Below, piece by piece: positions 1 to 8,611 of a stretch of 64,000 nucleotides of DNA; the first letter of the stretch is position 1; every line of letters starts with the position of its first letter. The notes under the pieces are model-generated. The model ran no database searches. It saw nothing but the letters and a program-made list of their open reading frames with translations, and was not told where the DNA came from. The stretch covers positions 3,126,001-3,190,000 of the forward strand of contig NZ_JAPEPC010000001.1 of the NCBI RefSeq assembly GCF_026340465.1. Reading direction: 5' to 3'. Origin of the DNA: Streptomyces sp. NBC_01306. Lineage in GTDB: Bacteria > Actinomycetota > Actinomycetes > Streptomycetales > Streptomycetaceae. The translations under genes and the position numbers were made by a program.

Positions 1-1
1 G

Positions 2-376
2 AGCTGGCGCCACAAGGACAAGAAGACCTGGTTCGGCGGCGGCGGAGTCCAGTGGGCGGCCGGCATCGCCGACAAGCACCGCTGGGCCCTGGTCCGTTCG
101 GGCTTCGACGTGGTGGTGAAACCCCGGCCGCGCACGATGGCGTACGTCGTCGCCTACGCGGAACTGGCCCTCGGCCTCGGGCTGATCGCCGGTCTCCTCA
201 CGCCGATCGCGCTGGTGGCCGGCCTGGTTCTCAGCCTGATCTATCTCGTCCTGATGATCCACGACGTGTCGGAGCAGGGCCAGAACCTGATGATGGCGCT
301 GATCTCCGCCACCGGGCTGCTCGGCATGTGCTGGCAGGCGTGGTCACTCGATGCCGCGATGGGGCTGTTCGTCTGA
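2..376 (+). CDS. DoxX-family membrane protein, 5'-truncated by window edge
   Basis: The reading frame is open from base 2, so the true start lies outside the window. About 124 residues are visible. The first third is polar with a Lys/Trp-rich segment, followed by three hydrophobic segments (from AYVVAYAELALGLGLIAGLL to WQAWSLDAAMGLFV). The motif AELALGLGLIAGLLTPIA and the following helices are typical of the C-terminal half of DoxX/SURF4-like four-helix membrane proteins. The substrate or role of these proteins in Streptomyces is mostly unknown; some are linked to quinone or thiosulfate chemistry. Naming by family only; the missing N-terminus prevents a firmer call. Confidence 0.65.
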   Translation, partial: SWRHKDKKTWFGGGGVQWAAGIADKHRWALVRSGFDVVVKPRPRTMAYVVAYAELALGLGLIAGLLTPIALVAGLVLSLIYLVLMIHDVSEQGQNLMMALISATGLLGMCWQAWSLDAAMGLFV

Positions 377-471
377 GAGGTGGAGCCGGAGCGGCGATTC
401 CCTACCCCGCGCCGACCCGCACTCATAAGATCGTCCAGGCCGATTCAGGAGTGGACCGACTGGGGGAATTC

Positions 472-1026
472 GTGGGTACCGGGGCGCAGTTCGTCACGAT
501 CGCCGCTGTGCTGCTGGGTGCGCTGACCACACACGTCACGAACTCCCTCATGGAGCGGCGCCGCATGAAGTACCAGCTCATGACGCGGTGGGACGACAAG
601 AAGCTCGATGCGTACGACGGGTACGTGGACAGAGTCCGTGCCTGCATCTTCCTCGCGGTCCAGCTCTACGAGACGACGGAGGGCCTCCGCGAGCGCGAGC
701 AGACCGATGCCGAGATTCTGGCCGAGATGAAAGAGGCCGGCCGTCTGCGCGGGCGGGCCTTCGAACGGGTCATGCTGCTCGGCGGAGATGACGTGATCGA
801 AGCGGCACATGACCTCAGTTCGGCGTCGGTGAAGATCGACTGGCAGGCGAACGGGAAGGTCACGGGGACTCTGGAGGAGTGGCGCGACCTTCACCGGGCT
901 GTGTTCCGTTCGATCAACGCGTTCCATGAGGCGGCGCGCGCGGACCTCGGTGTCAGCGGAAACGTGACCGGCGAACAGCACCCGCACCGCGACCTCCTCC
1001 TGCCACCTCCTCGCACCGATGCGTGA
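472..1026 (+). CDS. Small membrane-anchored hypothetical protein, 184 aa
   Basis: The GTG at 472 is chosen because GGGGGA ends five bases upstream and the product then begins directly with a hydrophobic helix (AQFVTIAAVLLGALTTHVTN), followed by a basic stretch (MERRRMK). The rest is a soluble, helical, charged domain with no recognised catalytic motif. The topology suggests a single N-terminal membrane anchor with a cytoplasmic helical body. Similar short proteins are common in Streptomyces, but I know of no assigned function. It sits alone, tail to tail with the nucleoside hydrolase. A GTG at 451 in the same frame is an alternative start without a good ribosome-binding site. Confidence 0.65.
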   Translation: MGTGAQFVTIAAVLLGALTTHVTNSLMERRRMKYQLMTRWDDKKLDAYDGYVDRVRACIFLAVQLYETTEGLREREQTDAEILAEMKEAGRLRGRAFERVMLLGGDDVIEAAHDLSSASVKIDWQANGKVTGTLEEWRDLHRAVFRSINAFHEAARADLGVSGNVTGEQHPHRDLLLPPPRTDA

Positions 1027-1133
1027 CGTACCCGTGGGCCGGCCGGCTCGAAGGACACGGCTCCCCGCACTCACCCTCTCCCCCGCCGCCTGCTCGGTGT
1101 TCGCCGCGCAGGCGGGTGTCGGCCAGGGCTGAC

Positions 1134-1180
1134 GGAGGAGCGGGCGGAGGAGCGGGCGGAGGGGTGGGCGGAGCGGGCGG
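1134..1180. repeat. Purine-rich GGAGGAGCGGGC low-complexity tract
   Basis: Between two convergent genes the sequence is built of imperfect 12-nt units of the form GGAGGAGCGGGC, about four in a row. It may help termination, but no clear hairpin with a loop is seen. Confidence 0.4.
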
Positions 1181-1185
1181 ACCGG

Positions 1186-2139
1186 TCAGAGGGTCAGGAG
1201 GCGCTCGACGAGGTGTGCGGCCGAGTCCGGGCCTGCCTTCAGTACGACGCGGCAGTGGGCGCCCTTCTGCGGCGGATAGTTGAGGAACTGGCCGCGCAGG
1301 TCGCAGATGGTCTGGCCGCGGCCGGGGCCCTGGGTCGCGTCGACCACGACGTCGACGTTGGGCGCGAGCGTCGGCACCACACCGCCGACGGCGATGGCCG
1401 CCGCCAGCGGGTCGTGCACCGCGCAGCAGCGGCGGCCGAACGTCTCCAGGTAGAAGTCGTAGTAGAGGTCCATCATCTCGCCCAGGGCGACGGGCAGCGG
1501 GCGGCCCGAGTCCAGCAGGCGCCGGCGGTCCGCCTCTTCGAGGGTGTGGGCGAGGGTGACGTCGAGCGGGACGAGCGTGATGTCCCAGGGCGCGGCGAGG
1601 ACTTCGGCGGCGGCCTCGGGGTCGTTGTGGATGTTCGCCTCGGCGACCGGCGTGACGTTTCCGCTCTGCTGCGCGGCGCCGCCCATGATGGTGATGTCCT
1701 GCACCAGGGAGGGCAGTTCGGGCTCACGGCGGAGGGCCTCGGCCACGTTGGTGAGCGGGCCGGTGGTGAGCAGCCGCAGCTTTCCCCGGTGGGTGCGGGC
1801 CAGCTCGATGATCATGTCGGCGGCGTCCTGCGCGACGGCCGACTGGGCCGAGTCGGGCACGGTGATGTCGCCGATGCCGTTGTGGCCGTGGATGTGCGGC
1901 ACGGAGCCCCCGTACGTACCGGCCTGGGGGTCGGCCGCGCCGACGGCGACGGGGATGGTGGCGCGCCCGGCGAGCTGGGTGAGCGCCAGGGTGTTACGGG
2001 CCGCCTGGGTGGAATTGACGTTGCCGCTGACGGTGCCGATGCCGGCTATCTCGATCTCGGGGGATGCCAGCAGATAGGCGAGTGCCATCGAGTCGTCGAT
2101 GCCGGTGTCGCAGTCGAAGTAGAGCGGCTGGGCTGTCAT
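1186..2139 (-). CDS. Inosine-uridine-preferring nucleoside hydrolase, 317 aa
   Basis: Hydrolyses the N-glycosidic bond of nucleosides to base plus ribose. The N-terminus carries the family signature DCDTGIDD (D9, D11, D15, D16), which binds calcium and ribose in the IunH/RihA fold; a C-terminal HDPLAAA segment supplies the usual His-Asp pair. Length is normal for the family. The ATG at 2139 is chosen because GAAGGA lies nine bases upstream. The frame runs on far upstream as an open shadow of the transporter gene and should not be read as one protein. It follows the MFS gene by 170 bp in the same direction, and both are divergent from a GntR/UTRA regulator. This suggests a nucleoside uptake and salvage unit. 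Substrate preference cannot be told. Confidence 0.9.
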   Translation of the reverse strand: MTAQPLYFDCDTGIDDSMALAYLLASPEIEIAGIGTVSGNVNSTQAARNTLALTQLAGRATIPVAVGAADPQAGTYGGSVPHIHGHNGIGDITVPDSAQSAVAQDAADMIIELARTHRGKLRLLTTGPLTNVAEALRREPELPSLVQDITIMGGAAQQSGNVTPVAEANIHNDPEAAAEVLAAPWDITLVPLDVTLAHTLEEADRRRLLDSGRPLPVALGEMMDLYYDFYLETFGRRCCAVHDPLAAAIAVGGVVPTLAPNVDVVVDATQGPGRGQTICDLRGQFLNYPPQKGAHCRVVLKAGPDSAAHLVERLLTL

Positions 2140-2309
2140 GGGAGGACGTCCTTCGCGGTCGGGGCAGTGGATGCCGGTGGGGTGGGTGTCGGGGCGGGTG
2201 GGTGTCGGGGCGGGTGCGGGGGCCGCGGTGGATGTGGCGGTGTGTGTCGCGCGGCTGGTGCCGGTGCGGCTGTCGGGCCGCTCGCCGGGTGCCTGTGCGG
2301 GTGTGCCGG

Positions 2310-3770
2310 TCAGTCTGCCCGCCGCGTGATGAACAGGCTGGCCACCAGGGCGAGGACGGTGATTCCCACCGAGATCCACAGGGCCGTGCTGTAGCCGGCG
2401 TGCGTGGCGCGGGCCGCGTACGGGGCGACGATACCGATGCCGGTACTCGCGCCGATCCCGAAGGCGGCGCTGTTGAGGCCCGGCAGCGCGGCGGGCGCGT
2501 CCTTGGGCGAGTTGAGGACGCCCAGGCCGTTCACCGTGGTCAGGACGAGGCCGTTGTACGTGATGCCGAGGAAGGCGACCGCCGCGAAGACGGTCCACTT
2601 CTCCAGCGGGTACGAGGCAATGACGCACAGCGCCACGATGCTCAGGACCAGACCCACGCGGAGTGTGATCAGCCAGCCCCGCCGGTCGGCCAGCCGCCCG
2701 GCCATCGGCGCGGCGGCCAGCCCGATCAGCGCCGCGGGTGTGAGGAACAGCAGCGACGACTCCGTGGCGGTCATACCGAAGCCGGTCTTCGGGTTCTGGC
2801 TGATGACCACAACGGTGAAGTTGATGACCGCGAAGATCCCGGACAGCGCGATCACGGTCGTCGCGATGACCGGCCACACCTGGCGGGACTTGAGGTGCTT
2901 GAGCGCGATCAGCGGGGTGGCCCTGCGGCGTTCGACCATTCCGAAGGCGACGGCCGAGACGACCGTGCCTGCCAGGTAGCCGAGGGTGCTCGCGCTGTGC
3001 CAGCCGTCGGCGAAACCGTGCGAGACGAGGTACGTGACGCAGTACAGCGCGATCGACAGGGTGGCCGCGCCCCACCAGTCCATCCGGCCCTTGACGGGCT
3101 GCCCGTCCTTGGGCAGGACGAACGCCACACAGACCGAAGCGGCGACACCGATGACCAGGATCACGGCGAAGATCGACCGGTATCCGAGGGCGTCGGAGAG
3201 CCTGCCGCCCAGGAGCCCGTCCACGCCGCCGACACCGCCGTTGATCGCGGTGATCACTCCGAGGGCGGTGGCGAAGACCTTCTTGCTGAGGCGCTCGTTG
3301 AGGACGACGTACGCGATCTGGAAGGCGGCACTCGACGCGCCCTGGAGCACCCGGCCGGTCAGCAGGACCGGCAGGTTCGGGGCGGCGATGCACAGCACCG
3401 TGCCCACGGAGGTCACGATCAGGACCGCGATGAGGATCCTGCGGCGTCCCCAGAAGTCGCTGAGGCGGCTCAGGACGACGCCCGTGATCGCTCCGGCCAG
3501 GAAGAACAGCGAGGAGACCTGGGCTATCCCGTCCACGCTTCCGTGAAGCTGACGCGCCATTTCCGGCAGCGCCGGGGTGATCATGCTGGCGTTCAACTGG
3601 TAGGCGATGACGCTCAGCAACAGCGTCGCCACCAGGACGGCCGCCTTCCTCCCCTGGAGGAGTGGCGTTCCGCCTGGTGTTTCACCCGGCTTTTCACCGT
3701 TTTTCGACGGGTTTGGGTCTCTGATTCCTGAGCTGCCGCCCGGACTGCCTGTGTTCACAAGGAACCTCAT
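2310..3770 (-). CDS. MFS transporter (14-TM DHA2-like), 486 aa
   Basis: An integral membrane secondary transporter. After a polar N-terminus of about 40 residues there are roughly 12-14 hydrophobic helices. The loop motif SRLSDFWGRRRI between helices 2 and 3 is the MFS motif A, and GRVLQGASSAAFQ is motif C-like. A second half-repeat (AGRLADRRGW) is also present. It precedes the nucleoside hydrolase in the same direction, which suggests that it imports the nucleoside or a related compound, although DHA2-type carriers are more often exporters. The ATG at 3770 has no obvious ribosome-binding site; the transcript may be leaderless or the start may lie slightly downstream. Regulation is presumably by the divergent GntR protein. 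Confidence 0.85.
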   Translation of the reverse strand: MRFLVNTGSPGGSSGIRDPNPSKNGEKPGETPGGTPLLQGRKAAVLVATLLLSVIAYQLNASMITPALPEMARQLHGSVDGIAQVSSLFFLAGAITGVVLSRLSDFWGRRRILIAVLIVTSVGTVLCIAAPNLPVLLTGRVLQGASSAAFQIAYVVLNERLSKKVFATALGVITAINGGVGGVDGLLGGRLSDALGYRSIFAVILVIGVAASVCVAFVLPKDGQPVKGRMDWWGAATLSIALYCVTYLVSHGFADGWHSASTLGYLAGTVVSAVAFGMVERRRATPLIALKHLKSRQVWPVIATTVIALSGIFAVINFTVVVISQNPKTGFGMTATESSLLFLTPAALIGLAAAPMAGRLADRRGWLITLRVGLVLSIVALCVIASYPLEKWTVFAAVAFLGITYNGLVLTTVNGLGVLNSPKDAPAALPGLNSAAFGIGASTGIGIVAPYAARATHAGYSTALWISVGITVLALVASLFITRRAD

Positions 3771-3851
3771 CGTTACATTGAGTCACACTCTTGGCTGATG
3801 TGAGATGTTATACCTCTCCGTCCGACATGCGTCTAGTGTCGATGGATTTCT

Positions 3852-3864
3852 GGTTAGATGGACC
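3852..3864. promoter_or_regulatory. Candidate GntR operator in the divergent promoter region
   Basis: GGTTAGATGGACC has GGT/ACC arms around a 7-nt centre and overlaps a direct repeat of GATGGA (3841, 3858). It lies in the 127-bp gap between the MFS gene and the GntR regulator, where an autoregulated GntR protein would bind. The match is weak and is my inference only. Confidence 0.25.
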
Positions 3865-3897
3865 GGATCACCGGCCCGTAGCGAAGCGAGGTACGCC

Positions 3898-4716
3898 GTG
3901 ACCGGCACCGCCGTCACCGTCGATGGGTTCCTGGCCGAACCCATGACCGTCTCCGTGGGCCAGCCGCTGCGGGTGGCCGTCTACTCCCGCCTCGCGCAGG
4001 GCATCCGGGACCAGGTCTTCCCGCTGGGCTCGGCCCTGCCCAAGGAGGCCGACCTCGGCACCCGGCTCGGGGTGAGCCGCACGGTGGTGCGCGAGGCCCT
4101 CATGCTGCTGGAGGAGGACGGGCTCATCCGCACCCGTCGCGGAGTGGGACGGTTCGTCAGCCAGACCCTCCCGCGCCAGGGCCTGGAGCAGTTGCAGCCC
4201 TTCGAGGAGACCCTCACCACGCCCGAACAGCCGGTGCGTGCCGAGCGCCTGGAGATGAACCTCCAGCGCACGACGGACTTCGTCCTCCAGGGCCTCGGGC
4301 TGGAAGAGGGCAGCAACGCCTGGTTCTGTGAGACCCGGCTGACCCGTGGTACGGAGCAACTGGCCCTCGTCCAGGAGCACATCGCCTGCGGTTCGGAACT
4401 CCGCGCGCTCTCCCCCGTGGTGGCCGACCGGGTGCAGGAGCTGCACGACAGTCCGCGCACCCTGCTCGGCGCCATGACCGGCATACTCGGGCCGGTCTTC
4501 GGCCCTGGTGAATGCACGATCACCGCCGGCATCGCCGGAGCCACCCGCGGCAGGCTGCTCGGGCTGCGCCCCACCGATCCGCTGCTCATCATCACGCAGA
4601 CCGCGCAACTGGGCGGCAAGCCCGCCTACCTGGCCAAATACCTCGTCGCCCCCACCGGCGACCCGCTCTCCATCCTCCAGCCGCCCCAGCCGGGCGCGGC
4701 TCCGGCCCGCCCCTGA
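3898..4716 (+). CDS. GntR-family (HutC/UTRA) transcriptional regulator, 272 aa
   Basis: A DNA-binding regulator. Residues about 20-90 form a GntR winged helix-turn-helix (GSALPKEADLGTRLGVSRT, then VVREALMLLEEDGLI and the wing TRRGVGRFVS). Residues about 95-265 fit the UTRA ligand-binding fold of the HutC subfamily, which usually senses a sugar, histidine derivative or nucleoside-like effector. The GTG at 3898 is preceded by AGCGAGG and gives the best N-terminus; the frame is open upstream to 3805 without a better start. It is transcribed divergently from the MFS transporter and nucleoside hydrolase, so it most likely controls them and itself. The effector is unknown. Confidence 0.85.
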   Translation: MTGTAVTVDGFLAEPMTVSVGQPLRVAVYSRLAQGIRDQVFPLGSALPKEADLGTRLGVSRTVVREALMLLEEDGLIRTRRGVGRFVSQTLPRQGLEQLQPFEETLTTPEQPVRAERLEMNLQRTTDFVLQGLGLEEGSNAWFCETRLTRGTEQLALVQEHIACGSELRALSPVVADRVQELHDSPRTLLGAMTGILGPVFGPGECTITAGIAGATRGRLLGLRPTDPLLIITQTAQLGGKPAYLAKYLVAPTGDPLSILQPPQPGAAPARP

Positions 4717-4723
4717 CACGTAC

Positions 4724-4795
4724 GGCTGCGGCTGCGGCTGCGGCTGCGGCTGCGGCTGCGGCTGCGGCTGCGGCTGCGGCTGCGGCTGCGGCTGC
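4724..4795. repeat. Perfect (GGCTGC)12 hexanucleotide microsatellite
   Basis: Twelve uninterrupted copies of GGCTGC (72 nt) start eight bases after the stop codon of the GntR gene, between it and the 3' end of the beta-glucosidase. It is not inside a real coding sequence. Tracts of this kind change length by slippage; here it could affect readthrough between the two convergent genes. Confidence 0.95.
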
Positions 4796-4836
4796 CTAAG
4801 GATTCGTACGACACGGCCGCGTCATCGGCTGCCGCC

Positions 4837-6966
4837 TCAGCCGATCCGCACCTTCGTCTCCAGTGGCAGGTCCGCCGACGACCGGCCGACCGCCACTGTG
4901 TAGGTCCCCGGCACCACCGTCCAGCCGGTCTCGGTCGTCTGCCACACCGCGAACGCCTCGCGGGGCAGGGCGAGTCGTACCGTCCGGCTCTCGCCCGGTT
5001 TCAGGGTGACCTTCTCGAACGCCTTCAGCTGCCGGGACGGTTCTCCGGCCGCCGCGGGCGCCGTCAGATACAGCTGGACGACCTCGCTGCCGGTGCGGTG
5101 GCCGGTGTTGCGGAGGCCGACGCTCGCCCGGTAGCCGTCCCCGTACCGGTCGAGCCGCAGGTCCGACAGCCTGAACGTGGTGTACGAGAGGCCGTGGCCG
5201 AAGGGGAACAGCGGCTTCTCGCCCGAGCTCTGATACCAGCGGTAGCCGACCGCGAGTTCCTCGTCGTAGTAGACCTGCACCCCGTCGCCCGGGTACTGCA
5301 CGGTCGTCTTCGCCGGGCCCTGCTGCTCGGATGCCGGGAAGGTCTCCGGCAGCCTGCCGCCCGGCTCGGCGTCACCGAACAGCATCGCTGCCAGGGCACT
5401 GCCCTGCTCCTGTCCGCCGTACCAGTTGGCGATGACGGCCCCGGCGCCGTCGAGCCACGGCATGAGGACCGCGCCCGATGTGTTCAGGACGACGACCGTC
5501 CGGGGGTTCGCGGCGACCACCGCCGCGATCAGCTCGTCCTGGCCGTCCGGCAGGGACAGCGTGGTGCGGTCCGTGCCCTCGCTGGTGTAGTCGCCCGCCA
5601 CGACGACGGCCACGTCCGCCGCCCGCGCCGCGTCGGCGGCCCCGGCGAGGTCCTTGGTGTACGTCACCGGGATGTCCCCGGCCCGTGCCCTGATCCCGGC
5701 GAGCGGGGTGACGACGGTGCCGTTGGCCTTGACGGCGCCCGAACCGCCGCCGTGCGTACGGGCTCCGGCATCGGCCGCGTCGCCGATGACCGCGAGGGAG
5801 GCCGGGCGGGCGAAGGGCAGCACCCGCTCGTTCTTGAGCAGCACGCTGCCCCGGACGCTGATGCTGCGGGCGAGCGCGAGATGCGCCTCGGTGCTGACCA
5901 CCTTGGAGAGCACGGTCGCCGGGTCCGGCAGCCGGTGGTCGAAGAGCCCGGTCCGGTACATCGCGGTGAGGACGTGGACCGCCATCGTGTCCACGGTGGC
6001 GGCGCTCACCGTGCCCGCGCCGACGGCGTCCTTCAGCTTGCCACTGAGGTAGGTGGAGCCCGGCATCTCCATGTCGGAGCCCGCCCGGGTGGTGAGCACG
6101 GTGCTGTGGGTGCCGCCCCAGTCCGACATCACCAGACCGTCGAAGCCCCAGGCGTCGCGCAGGGTGTCCTGCACCGCGGTGCGGTTCTCGTGCGACCAGT
6201 GGCCGTTCACCTTGTTGTACGAGGTCATCACGGCACCGGCGCCGCCCCGCTGGACGGCGGCGCGGAAGCCCGGGTAGTAGATCTCGTGCAGGGCTCGCTG
6301 GGAGACCACCACGTCGATCGAACCGCGCAGGGTCTCCTGGTTGTTGGCCGCGAAGTGCTTGACGGTGGCCATCACCGGGTTGCTCTGGATTCCCTCGACC
6401 ACCCGGGCGGCCAGCTCCGCGTTGAGGCAGGGGTCCTCGGTGAAGGTCTCGAAGGACCGCCCCCAGTACGGGACCCGCAGGATGTTGATGCAGGGCGCCA
6501 GGGCGATGTTGTGCCCCTTGGCCGCCTGCTCGGCGCCGTAGGCGGCACCGTAGGTCCGCACCGTGTCCGGGTCCCAGGTCGCCGCCAGGGTCTTGCAGTC
6601 GGGCCACTGGGTCACGCCGGTCGAGCCGTTGCCCACGCCGTTCGGCCCGTCGCCGAGGTACAGGGCCGGAATGTCCAGCCGGGTGTTGGCGAGGACCCGG
6701 CCCGCGTACCCCACGGTCCCGGTGGACCAGCCCTCACCGTGCAGCAGGGCGATCTTCTCGTCCAGGCTCATCTTCGCGACGAGTGCGGCGGCCCTGGCGG
6801 CGGCATCGGACGAGCCGGTCCGCGCCGCCGGGGCCGTACGCACCGCCCCGGGGGCGACGCCCGGTACGGCCGCGGACGCCCCGGTGGCCGAGGCCACCGT
6901 GGTGACGCCGGCGGCCACTGTGCCCGCCCCGGCCAGCTTCAGTACCGATCTCCGGTTGACGTTCAT
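4837..6966 (-). CDS. Secreted family 3 beta-glucosidase (BglX-like), 709 aa
   Basis: A glycoside hydrolase that releases terminal beta-glucose from oligosaccharides. The N-terminus NRRSVLKLAGAGTVAAG is a Tat signal, so the folded enzyme should be exported. Then come the GH3 N-terminal barrel with the nucleophile motif VMSDWGG (Asp282), the GH3 C-terminal domain (DGQDELI and neighbouring motifs) and a C-terminal fibronectin-III-like domain (residues about 610-705). Length fits BglX-type enzymes. The ATG at 6966 has GGGAGGG just upstream; the longer open frame is rejected because it buries the Tat motif. It is divergent from a secreted GH16 glucanase, and the two share a LacI-type palindrome, suggesting joint use of a beta-glucan such as laminarin. 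Confidence 0.92.
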   Translation of the reverse strand: MNVNRRSVLKLAGAGTVAAGVTTVASATGASAAVPGVAPGAVRTAPAARTGSSDAAARAAALVAKMSLDEKIALLHGEGWSTGTVGYAGRVLANTRLDIPALYLGDGPNGVGNGSTGVTQWPDCKTLAATWDPDTVRTYGAAYGAEQAAKGHNIALAPCINILRVPYWGRSFETFTEDPCLNAELAARVVEGIQSNPVMATVKHFAANNQETLRGSIDVVVSQRALHEIYYPGFRAAVQRGGAGAVMTSYNKVNGHWSHENRTAVQDTLRDAWGFDGLVMSDWGGTHSTVLTTRAGSDMEMPGSTYLSGKLKDAVGAGTVSAATVDTMAVHVLTAMYRTGLFDHRLPDPATVLSKVVSTEAHLALARSISVRGSVLLKNERVLPFARPASLAVIGDAADAGARTHGGGSGAVKANGTVVTPLAGIRARAGDIPVTYTKDLAGAADAARAADVAVVVAGDYTSEGTDRTTLSLPDGQDELIAAVVAANPRTVVVLNTSGAVLMPWLDGAGAVIANWYGGQEQGSALAAMLFGDAEPGGRLPETFPASEQQGPAKTTVQYPGDGVQVYYDEELAVGYRWYQSSGEKPLFPFGHGLSYTTFRLSDLRLDRYGDGYRASVGLRNTGHRTGSEVVQLYLTAPAAAGEPSRQLKAFEKVTLKPGESRTVRLALPREAFAVWQTTETGWTVVPGTYTVAVGRSSADLPLETKVRIG

Positions 6967-7295
6967 GTGCCCTCCCGAGTCGCTGTCATGGATGCGCGCA
7001 TGGCATGTCATGGGTGAACGAGTGCACGGACGTGGACGCACGGGTGCACGCCCACACGGGTGCAGTGAGCAAGAGCTACAGAAGTGACATGTACATGAGC
7101 ACAGAGATCGCCCGAGGCGTCAATGGTTCTTACGCGCTTCGCCGAATCCGGCCCCTCTGCGGCCCCTCCGGCCTCGATAGCGGAACACCGAACGCCAACT
7201 GGCTCGATTTATGGCCCAGTTGGCTTCAGGGAGTGAACGCGGCACGCCCCTTGACGGGGTCAGCCGCGGTGCTCGACAGTCGTCCGGAAGGCGGT

Positions 7296-7309
7296 TGAGA
7301 GCGCTCTCA
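7296..7309. promoter_or_regulatory. Perfect LacI/CebR-like operator palindrome
   Basis: TGAGAGCGCTCTCA is a perfect 14-bp palindrome in the 460-bp gap between the divergent GH3 and GH16 genes. It matches the CebR box TGGGAGCGCTCCCA at all but two symmetric positions. LacI-family repressors of this class control cellulose or beta-glucan use in Streptomyces. The remainder of the gap (6967-7426) holds no gene that I can see. Confidence 0.75.
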
Positions 7310-7334
7310 CACGCGGTCTCACCCGCGCACTCCC

Positions 7335-7374
7335 GTACGTGCTCTCGCGTACGCGCTCTCTCCTACGTGCTCTC
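7335..7374. repeat. Three 14-nt-spaced TACGYGCTCTC direct repeats
   Basis: Copies begin at 7335, 7349 and 7363, each a variant of (G/C)TACG(T/C)GCTCTC, exactly 14 nt apart, about 50 bp upstream of the GH16 start. The CTCTC part is shared with the nearby palindrome. They may be half-site operators or a phased activator site. Confidence 0.6.
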
Positions 7375-7426
7375 AGACGGCTTCATCCCCCACACCCCCA
7401 CGAAAGCCCCCACGAAAGCAGCCCCC

Positions 7427-8467
7427 ATGAACAGGATCGCTTTCTCCGGCTCATCCCCCGGCTCCTCCCCCAGCACCTCCCGCGCTCCGGGCCGCCGCCG
7501 CGGACACCACCCCCGGCGCCGCCTGCTGACCGTGCTCGCCGCGCTCGCCCTCCCGCTGGCCGGGCTCACCGGTCTGGGCGGTCCCGCCGGACTCTCCGGC
7601 TCCGCCGCTGCGAGCGAACCGGCCGCACCGGTCCGTACGGGCGCTGCCGCCGACTGGACCACGGTGTTCAAGGACGACTTCGACGGTGCGGCCGGATCGG
7701 GCCTGAACACGGCCGACTGGCTCTACGACAAGGGCACCGGCTACCCGGGCGGCGCCGCCAACTGGGGCACCGGCGAGATCGAGACATCCACCGACTCGAC
7801 CGACAACGTCTACCAGGACGGCTCGGGCCACCTGGTGATCAAGCCGGTACGCGACGGGTCCGGGCACTGGACGTCCGGCCGGGTGGAGACCCAGCGCACC
7901 GACTTCGCCGCACCGGCGGGCGGACAGCTCCAGCTCAGCGCCTCCCTGAAGCAGCCCGACCCGGCGAGCGGGCTGGGCTACTGGCCCGCCTTCTGGGCGA
8001 TGGGCGCGGACGCCCGGCCGACCGGGGCCACCAACTGGCCCAGCATCGGCGAGCTGGACATCATGGAGGACGTCAACGCGCTCAGCCAGCACTCGACCAC
8101 GTTCCACTGCGGCCAGTGGGCGGGCGAGTGCCACGATCCGGACGGGATCAGCAGCGGGTTGCAGGCGTGCACGGGCTGCCAGTCCGGCTACCACACGTAC
8201 TCGGTGGTCGTGGACCGTACGAACGCCTCGGCCGAGCAGCTGCGGTTCTCCCTCGACGGCGTCCAGACCTTCGTGGTCAACCAGAACGAGGTGTCCGACG
8301 CGACCTGGAAGGCAGCGGTCGACCATGGGTTCTTCGCGATCTTCGACGTGGCGATCGGCGGCTCGTACCCCAACAAGGTCTGCGGCTGCACCTCTCCTTC
8401 GGCCGACATCAGCTCCGGTGCGGGGATGAGCGTGGACTGGTTCTCGGCCGAGGTCAGCCAGTCATGA
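7427..8467 (+). CDS. Secreted family 16 beta-glucanase, 346 aa
   Basis: An endo-acting beta-1,3- or beta-1,3(4)-glucanase. The N-terminus has a long signal peptide: a basic stretch, with RRR at residues 24-26 and RRR again just before the hydrophobic helix LLTVLAALALPLAGL, then a cleavage region near ASEPAAP. The catalytic signature ELDIME spans Glu209 (nucleophile), Asp211 and Glu214 (acid/base). FWAMG and FHCGQW fit the substrate cleft, and the extra Cys pairs (CHDPD, CTGCQ, VCGC) suggest disulfides. The ATG at 7427 is the best start; its ribosome-binding site is weak. It is divergent from a Tat-exported GH3 beta-glucosidase, so the pair can degrade a glucan polymer to glucose outside the cell. 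No carbohydrate-binding module is visible. Confidence 0.92.
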   Translation: MNRIAFSGSSPGSSPSTSRAPGRRRGHHPRRRLLTVLAALALPLAGLTGLGGPAGLSGSAAASEPAAPVRTGAAADWTTVFKDDFDGAAGSGLNTADWLYDKGTGYPGGAANWGTGEIETSTDSTDNVYQDGSGHLVIKPVRDGSGHWTSGRVETQRTDFAAPAGGQLQLSASLKQPDPASGLGYWPAFWAMGADARPTGATNWPSIGELDIMEDVNALSQHSTTFHCGQWAGECHDPDGISSGLQACTGCQSGYHTYSVVVDRTNASAEQLRFSLDGVQTFVVNQNEVSDATWKAAVDHGFFAIFDVAIGGSYPNKVCGCTSPSADISSGAGMSVDWFSAEVSQS

Positions 8468-8525
8468 GCCCGTCGTAAGCCGGTCGTGAGCGGGTCCTGG
8501 TCCGGTAGCGGCAGCAGACAGCGCC

Positions 8526-8563
8526 GTGCCCCGGAAGGCCGGGAGGATGGCCGTCCGGGGCAC
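8526..8563. terminator. Bidirectional hairpin terminator
   Basis: GTGCCCCGGA and TCCGGGGCAC pair perfectly (10 bp), with an inner GGCC/GGCC stem after one mismatch and a loop of about 8 nt. It lies between the convergent GH16 and chaplin-like genes. Confidence 0.85.
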
Positions 8564-8611
8564 GGTGCTCACTGATTCACTGCCGGTGCACTACTGGCCC
8601 GGTGAAGGTGC

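Noticed and set aside
2168..2230. Repeated GTGGGTGTCGGGGCGG upstream of the nucleoside hydrolase
   Set aside because: Only two copies in G-rich DNA; too weak to call an operator.
1213..2394. Long plus-strand open frame opposite the nucleoside hydrolase
   Set aside because: Repetitive Arg/Val/Asp composition of a GC-rich antisense frame; the minus strand encodes a full family protein.
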